Below are positions 45,027-54,727 of a stretch of 64,000 bases of DNA, piece by piece. This DNA comes from Stenocarpella maydis (lineage: Eukaryota; Ascomycota; Sordariomycetes; Diaporthales; Diaporthaceae), in contig NQMI01000091.1 of NCBI GenBank assembly GCA_002270565.1, positions 124,001 through 188,000 of the forward strand, given 5' to 3'. Each line of letters opens with the position of its first letter. Positions within the stretch are counted from its first letter, which is position 1. The notes under the pieces were generated by a model that saw nothing but the letters and a program-made list of their open reading frames with translations, was not told the DNA's origin and searched no databases. A program made the translations under genes and the position numbers.

Positions 45027-46724
45027 GTGTCGGAGAATTTATGGAGTATTACTGGCTTAGGCGGGAATGTTGTCACACAAAGAAGTGGGTGCTGGCTGCT
45101 GTTATTTAGTTCGCCTGCTGAACAGTGTCGACGCTGAGGACTGGTTCCCAAGGGGCTCGAGTGTTCACGTTGACAAAAGCTGCTTTAAATACCGGCTGTC
45201 CGTGGTCATGTGCAGCGCGCATTCAGCTCTTTGTGGACATGTCACGTTCGCTTCCTGGCCTTTCCTCGATCAGGGACTCGGGAGATTCGGAAAAAGGTGA
45301 TCGTCGGTGACTTCCGGGACTGTCATTTGGTCCTGACCCCGAACTGCTCTCTGTGACAGTTACAGCGGGCCGGCCCCGCGCCCGCGTCCCTCAGACGCGA
45401 CCCTCACTCGGTGCTCATATTGCTCAGATCACGTAAAGCTGCTCACCACGCAGATTTGCTATGTCTAAGAATGCAGCGGGTTACACTTGCATCAAATCGA
45501 GTCTGTATCCCGGGTGCGGGGTCGTCCGCGGTCGGCTCACAACAGCTGATTCCGGGGCCTCCGGCTGACTGCCAACAGGAGTTAGGCAGTGACGTGACGG
45601 CGCACCACTAGAGACGTTAATCGCGCAGCACCTTGGCGCAGTACAGCCCCAACCAACATTGCGGTTCCGGATTGGGCTTAACATAGGATAGCATTTTCCC
45701 TATCTATCGGTGCTTATTAGGAGCCTTGGTGGTCTTCGTAGAAAACCTTCTATTAGTGGGCAGAAGTTAAAAGCTGGGTGGGCGGATGTTACGACGAGAC
45801 TCTCTGCTGGAACCTTATTGCTTTATCGGATTATATAAGCTGCTCTCCTGGCTGTTTGAAAACCAGTTTTGAGTTTCATAGTTGTTATTAACATCAACTT
45901 CTCCTACCCAAATATTCGTCCCTTTCGTTGAGCTGCCCCTGAATCTGGAATAGTTACAAGGACAGAATCTGACTGTCCTGAAGGTGAGGTGGGGTGAGTC
46001 TAGAGTGACCTTTGCTGAGCGAGGCTGGGTTCGGGTAAACTTGCCCCACACCCAATTATACCGAGCCTGGTATAAGGATTTGCTGATATGTAGCCTGGAT
46101 CCTAGGACACATTAGAGCGCTAATTATATCACTATATAGACCTGTCCCATAACCAGGTGCATGGCTTAGGCGTATAGAGGTGCTCCAAGTCCTGGATTCT
46201 GGCAGTAAGATAGCTAATTCTATAATAGAAGAACCTGAGCCATAATCAGATACATTGCACCGTTACCTCCCTACACTTGGCAGGGAGATTCAGAAACAGG
46301 CCCTTTTGCTGTATAGACAGGACGATCCTTCTGTATGGACTCAACCCCTTGAAAGCTCAAGCATGTTTAGAATACGATCTGAAGTGTAAGATTTTGATTT
46401 TCCGGATATGATAAACTACGATCCCGGCGCCCCTGAGAATAGGGGCATAGTTGAAGAGGAAATTCCAGGCTCATAAACTGAATAAACTGGGATATCCATG
46501 TTGTGGGTTATTTCACAAGGCAGTTTAGCAACCAATTGAATCTCAGTGGGCACTCTCGTGTATCTTAGTTCTTTTAGCAGTAGGCGGTTAGGAGGACCAA
46601 ATATCCTCTAAAAAACATAGATAGCCTTGTGGTAGTCGCATAGACGAGGGTAGCGAGAACTGCTTCCAGCAGCTCCATATATCGTCGAAATTGCGCCTTG
46701 AAAGCTCAAAAGAAGACAATCTCT
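45027..46724. other. AT-rich intergenic region
   Basis: The promoter of the reductase-like gene is followed by TA-rich DNA (46050-46690) dense in stops, of the kind left by RIP. No gene recognised. Confidence 0.4.
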
Positions 46725-47412
46725 TCAAGGGTCGAAGAAGTACGGCGGTCTCCCCCGCCTTTTGGGGTCAGGCTGCCGCCTTGCCATCTCCTCCTCCTCC
46801 CATGCGTAGCACCTGGAGGTGGGGATAGAAATTTGCCTCATTCTTTCCATAGCGGCGGCCACCAAAGCCTCATCACAAACCCCACCGTCTAGCGGCTTCA
46901 TTGTCTCTTCTTCGATGAAGTCCCAGTCGCCGTACTCTGGCCAGCCCTTCGGGTTAATCACTCAGTGGTCACGGTACGGCTCCCCAGGAATTTCGTGGCG
47001 AAATTTGAAGGTATGGTGATCAGCCCCCCCACCCCCCCCCACGGTAGGGGTGCCAACGCCATTTGTTTTCCTGGGTGATACGGATCGGGAGAGGGCAGAG
47101 GCTGTTGTCTGTTTGTGAGCTTGGGCTTAGTGATAATAGGAAGTCCAGAAGATCGCTGAATTGCCTTTCGGTAGGTGGTGCAATAGTATAAGCACTCTTT
47201 GGGTTATGTAAATAGGTGCCATTGCACTGCATAGTAAATTAGACACTACAGTCTCTGCTTTGCATAGGAAATATTATCTTTAATTCAGAGTTGCTTACCT
47301 CTTCTTCATCTCTTCCACGGTCAAAGAGAACAACACCTCCGAATATATGGTGCTCTGCCCAGTACCCAACAACATCTGCCAAGCCATTTGGATACCTATC
47401 AAAGTCCACATA

Positions 47413-47453
47413 ACATGGTGGACCCCCATTCCGCACCCCCCCCGATTCCAACC
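47413..47453 (+). repeat. Left terminal inverted repeat of the pogo-like element
   Basis: Starts ACATGGTGGACCCCCATTCC; the reverse complement is found at 49222-49262. Confidence 0.88.
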
Positions 47454-47576
47454 GCCCCACATTCGCGTAACGCGATATACGCATCTAGTAACCCCCCATA
47501 TAAAAACTTTAATTCCTCAACAAGGGATTTTTTCCTAGATACCAAACTTCTTTACCAACTCAATTAGACTATTATA

Positions 47577-49190
47577 AAGCCATATACAGAAGATGAGCTG
47601 CAAACTGTAGTTAACGCGATTAGCAACGGAATATCCCTGTGAGGGGCCTTTAAGGCGTGGCATATTCCCAAGACTACTCTTCATAATTACCTGAAGGGCA
47701 GCATAAGCTATCGTGAGGCTTCCTGCTATTAGAGACTTCTTTCTGACTATTAAGAGAGTATATTGGTTCTATTTATTGTTAATTAGAGCCAATTGGGGGT
47801 TGGCCTCAGTTGATTTGATTTGCAGGGTCTGGCAGCCCGGCTGGCCTTCCCGAATAAAGACCACCCTCCCCTCAGAAAGTAATGGCTTCAGGGCTTCCTC
47901 TCTCGTTATTCAGAGCTTCAATTAAGGAAGAATCAGCATGTTGAAGCCTTAAGGATTCGAGCAGCTATAAGGAAGAATATTAGGGTTTGGTTTGACCTCC
48001 TTTAGCTGCCTATTGTTAAGTCTATTAAACCAGGTAACCGCTGGAATGCTGATGAGGGGGGGCTTATGGAGGGTTGCTTGGAGGAAGCCCTTGTCTTTAG
48101 CTATTTAAAGGGTAGCCCTATTTCTTAATTAGATTATAATTCTCGAGCATAGACCTCCTTCCTTGAGTATGTTAATGCTCTGGGCAAGCAACTTAACCTA
48201 TTAATTATATTTAAAGGGAAGAGCATTTAGTAGTAGTAGTTTCTTATAGCCCTTGAAGATTTTGAGGGCTGGCAATTTATATTTATAAAGAAGGGATAGA
48301 TAGAGGAAAAAATTGCCCTTAAGTAGGTAAGGAGAGTCTTCATTCCTTAAATAAAGCCAAGGGACCCTAATAAGTAGCAATTATTAGTTATTAATGGGCA
48401 CTATACCCATATAACGCTTGATTTTATATAAGAGTGCTTCTTAAATAAAATATATATTATCTTTTTGCTAGCTCATATAATATATATTCTGCAGCCCCTT
48501 AATGTGGCTGTATTTGGCCCGCTAAAGAGGGCATTCTGGAAACAATTGTACCTCCTTAAGGCATATGATTCCTCTTTAGTTATAGCCAAACGGTGATTCC
48601 TCTATTACTATTACAAGGCTTGAGAGGAGGTACTAATGGCTTTGAATATTCGTTCTGGGTGGAGAGCAATGGGGCTATGGCTGGTTAATAGGGTTAGGGG
48701 GCTCTCTAGCAACCATATCCTTAAAAACCTCTAGAGGGAAGATGATTCTGATAATTCTAGTGCTGGGAATAGCTTTATTAATGACAATGGTATACTACGG
48801 TCTTTTCCCTAGGTCCGTGAGCCTATTTTTAAGACCCTTAAGTAGTTATGCAAATTAAGGTTTATAGTGCATATTTATACACGTGATAAACACTTAAGCC
48901 CTATATAATAAGAACTCTTTAGAAAAATCATTAAAGCATATAATCAGGGAGAGTATGATTTAATGATGTCCTTATGAAAAAATGAGTAGCTAGAGAGTTA
49001 AATTAAAGCTAGTAAGAAGTTCAAGAGGAAGAAGGTTATAATTGACCCAAATGCGGCTTTCGCTGATATTGAGGCTATTTGGAAGGCTAAAATTGAAGCT
49101 GGTGAGATATCCCCTGATAGCGATAATTCTGATGATTCATTAATACCAACGAGAGAGGGATCGGTTATCATTGTGGCGGGCAATTGAAGT
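47577..49190 (+). pseudogene. Pogo/Fot1 transposase relic (HTH_psq + DDE)
   Basis: In one dominant frame the order of a pogo-family transposase is readable despite many stops: the helix-turn-helix start 'YTEDELQTVVNAISNGIS', then 'GAFKAWHIPKTTLHNYLKG', the 'SIKPGNRWNADEGGLMEG' block before the first catalytic Asp region, 'FEGWQF', 'LLVINGHYTHITLDFI', 'ILQPLNVAVFGPLKRAFWK', 'NIRSGWRAMGLWLVN', and a basic C terminus ('KKFKRKKVIIDP'). The catalytic DGH appears as NGH and the PLD as PLN, each explained by G-to-A. Most stops are TAG where CAG or TGG would be expected. Both are the marks of RIP acting on the two strands. The protein cannot be functional. Confidence 0.85.
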
Positions 49191-49221
49191 TGGGAATAGT
49201 AGCATTATTGATGAGAAGGGT

Positions 49222-49262
49222 GGTTGGAATCAGGGGGGGTGCGGAATGGGGGTCCACCATGT
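49222..49262 (-). repeat. Right terminal inverted repeat of the pogo-like element
   Basis: Mirror copy of the left end. It differs by one G/A in the homopolymer region. Confidence 0.88.
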
Positions 49263-50109
49263 TAAAGGTCAACATAGAATGGGGTGGGCGGTCCGTATGT
49301 GATATGCATGTACTGGTCTTCTCCTTCCGAATGCAATGCAAGCTTTTTTATAAGCCAGTCCTCCCACTCAGCATGTTTATGAGTACCATCGTCTAGTTGA
49401 TAGAGAAAACAGCGATATTATGACAGGCAATTACAACCATCTCGAGGAGACGAAGCTTATACGCTATAGAGCCCAGAGATGTGTTTTGGTAGGCCTGTAG
49501 AAGCTATAATACAAACATTAGCCCACTTCCAATATTAGATACTATGTGTTGACTCACCTTAGGCTGAAATTTGACAGAATCAATATCGAATTGCGAGCGA
49601 AAAGCTCGGGTCTTGTCCATAGTTCCAGCGCACAAGTCCTTGTGATCAAGGACAGGGAATCCTTCACAGAATCTATGGTCCTCTTTATAGATGCTGCTGA
49701 TGCAGAAGCTTGAATGAAAGCTGTGCAGCTCTGTGCCCGGAAGCGAGTGTGCAGGTACCACAAGGTTCTTGGTGACACTGGAGAGTTCAGTAGGCGAGAT
49801 TGAAGGTCGAAGAGATGCGGGATGCCAACAGGTGTGGGGATTAGCACCTTAAATACTCACATTTGTAGACTCTGCCTTATTAAGTACATAAGTATGTGGG
49901 TCCCACCCGTTGGCCCCGACCTTGCCCACTTTTACCGGCTGTGCAAGTGGGTTACAAGCGAGAATCAATGTTGTTTGACGAAAGTCCCAACAGTGAGTGT
50001 TGATTGAGAGCTCGATTCGGCTGGTCCACTGGTATTCTAGGAATAGATGTCTATCCACACTCAGCATCGCGCTTCTCCATGAGCAGGATCCTGAAAATTG
50101 CTGCTTGTT

Positions 50110-50290
50110 TAATTCAAATACTATGTGGGGAGGGAGTAAGAGAGCCTTGTGGGCGATGTAGAACTGGCAAGGGTTTGTGGTTGCTCTGTGTGGTTACCTC
50201 TGTGCCTATTGTGCGTACTGCAACGGCCGCGGCCTGCGCGAATAGATATTATAATGGCAAGGGTCGTGGTTGTGAATTTCGTAAGTGCTC
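50110..50290 (+). pseudogene. DUF3716-like cysteine-rich remnant
   Basis: The frame reads 'REPCGRCRTGKGLWLLCVV', then 'AACANRYYNGKGRGCEF', followed by a GTAAGT. This matches the spacing of the short fungal DUF3716 motif (C-x2-C...CVV...CANC..N...C-x-F). The Cys expected after CAN is Arg, one transition away. Upstream and downstream exons could not be built. It lies close to the transposon-damaged gene and is probably a fragment. Confidence 0.4.
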
Positions 50291-50299
50291 AATTAGTTC

Positions 50300-51289
50300 T
50301 TCCATATTAACTTAGTACTGATCTTAGACTCCTTTCATAGGTACTAGGTGATTTAACAAGAGACGCACAACATAGCCAGGACAGGAAGAGGGCTGGTTCG
50401 AGAGGAGCTGTCTATGCCCAGTGCCGAACATCATGGAGCTTTACATCATTTAGCTATGGGTCCAGATGGCCCGCAGGGGAGGGGGAAGAGAAGGGGGAAG
50501 AGAGCCAGGGTGGGGATAGGGTTGTCTGGCTTGAAGAACGAGGTTCAGCAATAGGATTGTGGAGGAAGAATCAGGAATAAAACGTTGGATAACCCTACAT
50601 GACGGGTTGTAGTCTACATGCGGCTTGAAGTTAGTCTCAACTAGCCTTATCATGATTTTATTTTATTTTACAGTTTTTTGTTATTGGTATTGTATTTCTT
50701 AACAAACGCTGGGTCTTTGAGCGTTTACGACTGTATAAAGGGACCACCGCAGCTACTTTTTCAAAAAAAAAAAAATTAAACAAAAAAAAATCGGAATTGT
50801 GACCACATTAAAAACAAAACCAGGATAGATAGCCTGTGAAGTCGGTTCGAGTGGTTTGATGATATAGTAGCTCCGTATATGTCTGCAGTTGTTGAAGATA
50901 CCAAGTCCCATGTATAAAACTTATCGGGGCGTTCGATTCTTAATATATCATGCAGTTGTGAATGATAAACCTTTATCTTAGGGTAATATTACAGAGATCT
51001 TTATGTTATTTATATATCATATATATCAAGGCTTGTTAGAACACTCTGGGCGGCTGGATAGCGGAGTGTAAACTTGCCATTGTTTCCTGCAAGACAACAC
51101 TGCATTTCAAACGACACCAGTTTGTAGATTCCTCAACTAGGCTCTGTCTTCTGAAAAGACCATTTCGACTGTCAACGTCTCGTCCGTGCCCGTGTGCCTC
51201 CAGATAACAATCCATCACCCTTCACTTGCCGGCACGGGGGGCCTCAGGGCGACACCTGACATCAATGTAGGTGGATGAATCTTTTCTGG
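50300..51289. other. Intergenic
   Basis: Contains A13 and A9 runs near 50763-50795 and AT-rich DNA. No gene recognised. Confidence 0.4.
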
Positions 51290-52024
51290 TTAGTCAGCCG
51301 GCAACCCTATGTTTCCAGTAACCCGGGCTCTTTTAGACAAGCGCGAGAGAACACGGTTATTCTCAACCCAGCTGTCAACGGCCTCAGCCGTCTGCTTGAA
51401 CGCCTCCTTTGCGCACCCACGCAGCAGTTCGAGCAGCTCCACCCTGAGGCCCCGGCAAATCTCCAGCCCGTCGTCGGAGAGGCGAAGCTTGAGCGTCCCC
51501 AGCATCACAATGGACCCCATCCCGACCTGGCGCCTGCCTTCGGCCCGGACAAAGTCAAGCCTCTGGACGGGGATGAACCCGCGGCCGAAGCGACAGCGGC
51601 GCCTGGGCGTGTAGAGCAGCAACACCGGCCCGGCGCACGCGTACCAGCCGTCCCCCACGGCCTCGCAGCACCCCAGCTCCGCCTGGTCGCCGTCGCTGTA
51701 ATGGAAGCTTATCCCCTTGAAGGAGCCGTCGGCGCGTAGGAATACCTGTACCAGGTCGACCTCTCCGAGGCGGACTTTCTTGGTGGTGGTTCTACCGCCA
51801 CGAGTCTCGGAGCAAATAGGTGGTGCTTCGGGTATTTCCTCGCAGGCGTCGTTGGACACCCTGATTTCGGTCCATAGGCTTTGAAGCACGTCTGGGCGCC
51901 TCGGAGATGCGACTCCGGGCTGATGAGTTAGTTCGTAGCCGCCAATCGAACTGTCGTCTGCTGTGGAAACCGAACGAACACCGATTCCATCTCTGGAACA
52001 GGGGCTCTGCTGAGAGGATACCAT
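51290..52024 (-). CDS. Hypothetical protein, 244 residues
   Basis: An intronless frame from ATG at 52024. The first about 90 residues are polar and probably disordered. From about 90 on it alternates strand-like segments ('VDLVQVFLRADGSFKGISFH', 'WYACAGPVLLLYTP', 'RLDFVRAEGRR', 'IVMLGTLKLRLSDDGLEI') with a helical C terminus ('LLELLRGCAKEAFKQTAEAV'). The beta-rich part resembles the C-terminal domain of some larger fungal proteins, but I cannot name a family. Codon composition is GC-rich like neighbouring real genes. The opposite strand is also partly open, so the call is moderate. It could be the 3' part of a longer gene, because the upstream sequence stays open for several codons before 52024. 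Confidence 0.5.
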   Translation of the reverse strand: MVSSQQSPCSRDGIGVRSVSTADDSSIGGYELTHQPGVASPRRPDVLQSLWTEIRVSNDACEEIPEAPPICSETRGGRTTTKKVRLGEVDLVQVFLRADGSFKGISFHYSDGDQAELGCCEAVGDGWYACAGPVLLLYTPRRRCRFGRGFIPVQRLDFVRAEGRRQVGMGSIVMLGTLKLRLSDDGLEICRGLRVELLELLRGCAKEAFKQTAEAVDSWVENNRVLSRLSKRARVTGNIGLPAD

Positions 52025-52907
52025 CTTCCTCGTGATTTTGCTTGTGTTGCAAAGGCCGAGATGCTTGGCGGTGGCTTCGACTGTATCCGGATTGATCGGA
52101 CAGAATCTGTTGTGGTGCTACCGTAAATGATTCCTAAGTGTACCTAGGGATGCATCTGCTTGGTACGCTAAGGTGACATGACGCTTCCATGGAGACGAGG
52201 TAAGCAGGCCATCCCGAGTGCGCCAGTCCAACGACTGAGAAAAATGCGATGTTTGAGGCCCCTGGAGAAAATCTAGAAAGAATAAAAACTAGGCGCACCG
52301 TCCGTCCATATCTACGGATTAGCAGTTTCGTGAAGACCTGTACTAGTGTAAAGCGGTGCGGATGGTGGCTTCACCGGCACCTAATATATTAGCTTTCGTG
52401 AGCGACTAAATTTGGGTTGCGCTTTACGGTGAGCGAAGGGAAGGAAGTCGGCGAAGCAAATGAGGAGTGCATCATATATCTGGTAGCGAAATCATGAAGC
52501 GAGGTTCTTTGGGGAAAGGTCTTGTCACTGCTGTGCTTTCAAGAGTGCGTGTACTCTGTGGAGACCGGGTAATTCATGATCAACCCACTTATTGATGGAT
52601 TGAGATAACGTGGCAGCTGACAAGTGGCACCAGTGTTTTTGAAGCACACGCATATTGACTGGATCAAATTGGTCGGATGCCTCAGATTTTGTGCACAGGA
52701 GAAGTGCACTGTTTTTGGCGCAAGACTTTCTTCTTTGGTCCAAAAGATATCAATTGATCCGTCGGGTATCATGAGATAGGTCATAACGTAGCGCGACACC
52801 AACGCGGCCTAGTCCGGCGATGCCATGCTGTCACATTTAGAAATCATAGTTCTCCATACATCTCCTCCCGCTGCCAACAAAATCAAGTAAGGTAGTCGAT
52901 AGCCAAT
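52025..52907. other. Intergenic
   Basis: 880 bp without a recognisable gene, downstream of the transporter gene. Confidence 0.45.
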
Positions 52908-54727
52908 CTAAGACTTCTCGCCAAACTTCTCCTCCTCCACCTCGGCGGCGACAGCTGCGTTCTGGCTGGACGGTGTCCAGCGACCCGCGAAAAAGTGGGC
53001 GAATGCCCTGGTGGTGTTCTTGATGTTCTCGTTGACAATCTCCCGCGTCGGCCTCTCGAAGATGAGGTCGATCTCCTCGAGGGTCTTGTCCTTGGTCTCG
53101 GGCATGAAGAGGATCTGGTAGACCCAGCCGATGGCGGCGATGCCTCCGTAGAAGCCCAGGGTGAGGCCGGTCCGGGACATGGCGTCCTGCATGGCCGAGA
53201 AGTTGTACGTGACGACGAAGGACGCCAGGAACAGAAGGGCGTCCGAGGTGGTCATGCCGTACGACCGGAGGTAGGTGGGGTACACCTCGGAGGGGATGAC
53301 CCAGGTGAGACAGGCGTAGCAGCCGAAGAAGCTCATGTAGAGGACGAGGCCGACGAGGTAGCAGGCCATGGTCCCGTCGAGGCTCTTGATCTGGTAAGAC
53401 ACACCAATGATGACGAGGCCGACGAAGAAGCCGGGAAGCATCACGTTGGCCCAGAAGCGACGGCCAAACCGCTCCATGAGGAAGATGGCAGGAATAGTGC
53501 CGAGGAGGAGCGAGCCACCTCCGACAAGGGACATGTAGTTGGCCTTCTCGTCGTCGAAGCCGATCTGGTGCATCAGCACGGACATGTAATACATGATCGC
53601 GTTGACTCCGGTGAGCTGGCCGAGCAGGATCATGATGTTGGCGTAGACCAGGGCGCGGCGGGCGCGGGGCACGGTGAAGAAGTCCATCCAGGGGAAGCGC
53701 TTGTTCCTGGCGCTCTCGGAGACGACCGTCTGCTCATGCTGCACTCCCACCTTCATGACGAAGAACTCCTCCTTGGCCTCGGCGCTGGTGATGCCGCGGA
53801 TACGCTTCCAGACCTTGTAGGCGTCGAGCACCTTGCCCTTGTGCATGAGGAAACGCGGGCTCTCGGGGAGGAAGAGCATGCCGATACCCATGATGGTCGA
53901 GAAGACGAGGGAGGATCCGAGAATGTATCGCCAGTTGCCATCGACGTGCAGGAACATGGCTCCGACGGCGTAGCCGAGAACTTCACCGAGGGCGATGTTG
54001 AACTGATATAGAGAGACGAGGTTGCCACGAATCCTGCGCTCGACCGTCTCGGCGACGTAGACAGGGACAGTGCCGCCTTCGAGACCGACACCAAAGCCGA
54101 GGATGACCCGAGCAGCAATGATCATGCCTGTCCGGTCTGTTAGGGCGTGCTGCTCGGGGAAAATATATGTGATAGGCAAGAGTCGTCATCGGGAAGCTTA
54201 CCATAGTTGATGGACCCAGCCGAGAGAGCAGCACCAATCGTGTACAGAACCGTGGAGATGATGATGGCCATCTTCCTACCAAACCACTCGTTGCAAGGTC
54301 CGAGGATCAGGGCACCTCCGACAGCGCCGAGAGGCATGGCGGAGTTGACGAGACTGTTCTGCTCGGTCGTGAGGTGAAGGTCGACGGGGAGGTACAGGTT
54401 GGCGCCGGAGATGAGGGACTGGTCGAGCCCCGACAGCAGACCGCCCATGGAGGCGAAGGCGACGATGACCCATGTGAAGTGCCTTGGGTCTGAGAACTGC
54501 AGGTGGAAGAAGCCGGTCTTGAGGCCACCGGAAGCCTCGAGCTCAGCCTCCATCTCGTTGATCAGGGCGTCGATCTCATAGCCGCCTGCCTGTGCGACGG
54601 CGAGGGCTTGTGCCTCGTCCATTGCCGGGAGATTACTGGGCTTGACGGGGTTCTCCAGCTGTGCTTCTTGGAGCTTCTTCTTGCTCATGGTTGGCTCCAC
54701 GGGAGCTGGCGACACGGAGTCGGCCAT
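52908..54727 (-). CDS. MFS sugar/polyol transporter (SP family)
   Basis: Two exons (54727-54202, 54127-52908) joined by a 74-bp GTAAGC...CAG intron give 581 residues, with the split Gly codon inside helix 3. Sugar-porter signatures are present: 'FGRKMAIIIS' after helix 2, 'ARVILGFGVGLEGGTVPVYV' in helix 4, 'PESPRFLMHKGK' after helix 6, 'QLTGVNAIMYY' in helix 7, 'ERFGRRFW' in loop 8-9 and 'PETKDKTLEEID' after helix 12. The N-terminal 85 residues are a hydrophilic extension ending before 'FTWVIVAFASMGGLLSG', longer than in most hexose carriers. Expected function is proton-coupled import of a sugar or polyol at the plasma membrane; the substrate is not deducible. The upstream DNA (55070-55150) has several GTGGGG/CCCCAG-type hexamers that fit the carbon-repressor CreA consensus SYGGRG, suggesting glucose control (inference). 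Confidence 0.88.

Larger units (their letters stand above)
47413..49262 (+). mobile_element. Pogo/Fot1-like (Tc1-mariner) DNA transposon, RIP-degraded
   Basis: An 1,850-bp element bounded by inverted repeats (47413-47453 and 49222-49262; 41 bp, one mismatch) and flanked by TA on both sides (47411-47412, 49263-49264), the target duplication of Tc1/mariner/pogo elements. It carries one transposase-derived reading frame in the plus direction, interrupted by many stops, and is very AT-rich inside. It interrupts a host gene on the opposite strand. Confidence 0.88.
46725..49850 (-). pseudogene. Conserved fungal protein gene, frameshifted and split by a transposon
   Basis: Reading from 49850 downwards, the right half encodes 'LNSPVSPRTLWYLHTRFR', 'IDSVKDSLSLITRTCALELW', then (after a GTGAGT...CAG intron, about 49557-49486) 'AYQNTSLGSIAYKLRLLEM' and 'LDDGTHKHAEWEDWL', up to 'GPPTPFYVDL' at the transposon edge. 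The left half resumes at about 47410 with '[20 protein letters not shown]' and 'GGVVLFDRG', has a clean intron (47298-47227) into 'CNGTYLHNPKSAYTIAPP', and ends with 'WPEYGDWDFIEEE' and a stop at 46725. Frame breaks occur near 49595, 49395 and in a G-run at 47028-47045, with a TGA near 46963 that could be a mutated TGG. This block order is one I associate with a conserved fungal family of unknown function. The copy is dead. Confidence 0.6.

Noticed and set aside
52995..54011. 338-codon plus-strand open frame
   Set aside because: Antisense to the sugar-transporter exon, His/Glu/Asp-rich shadow.
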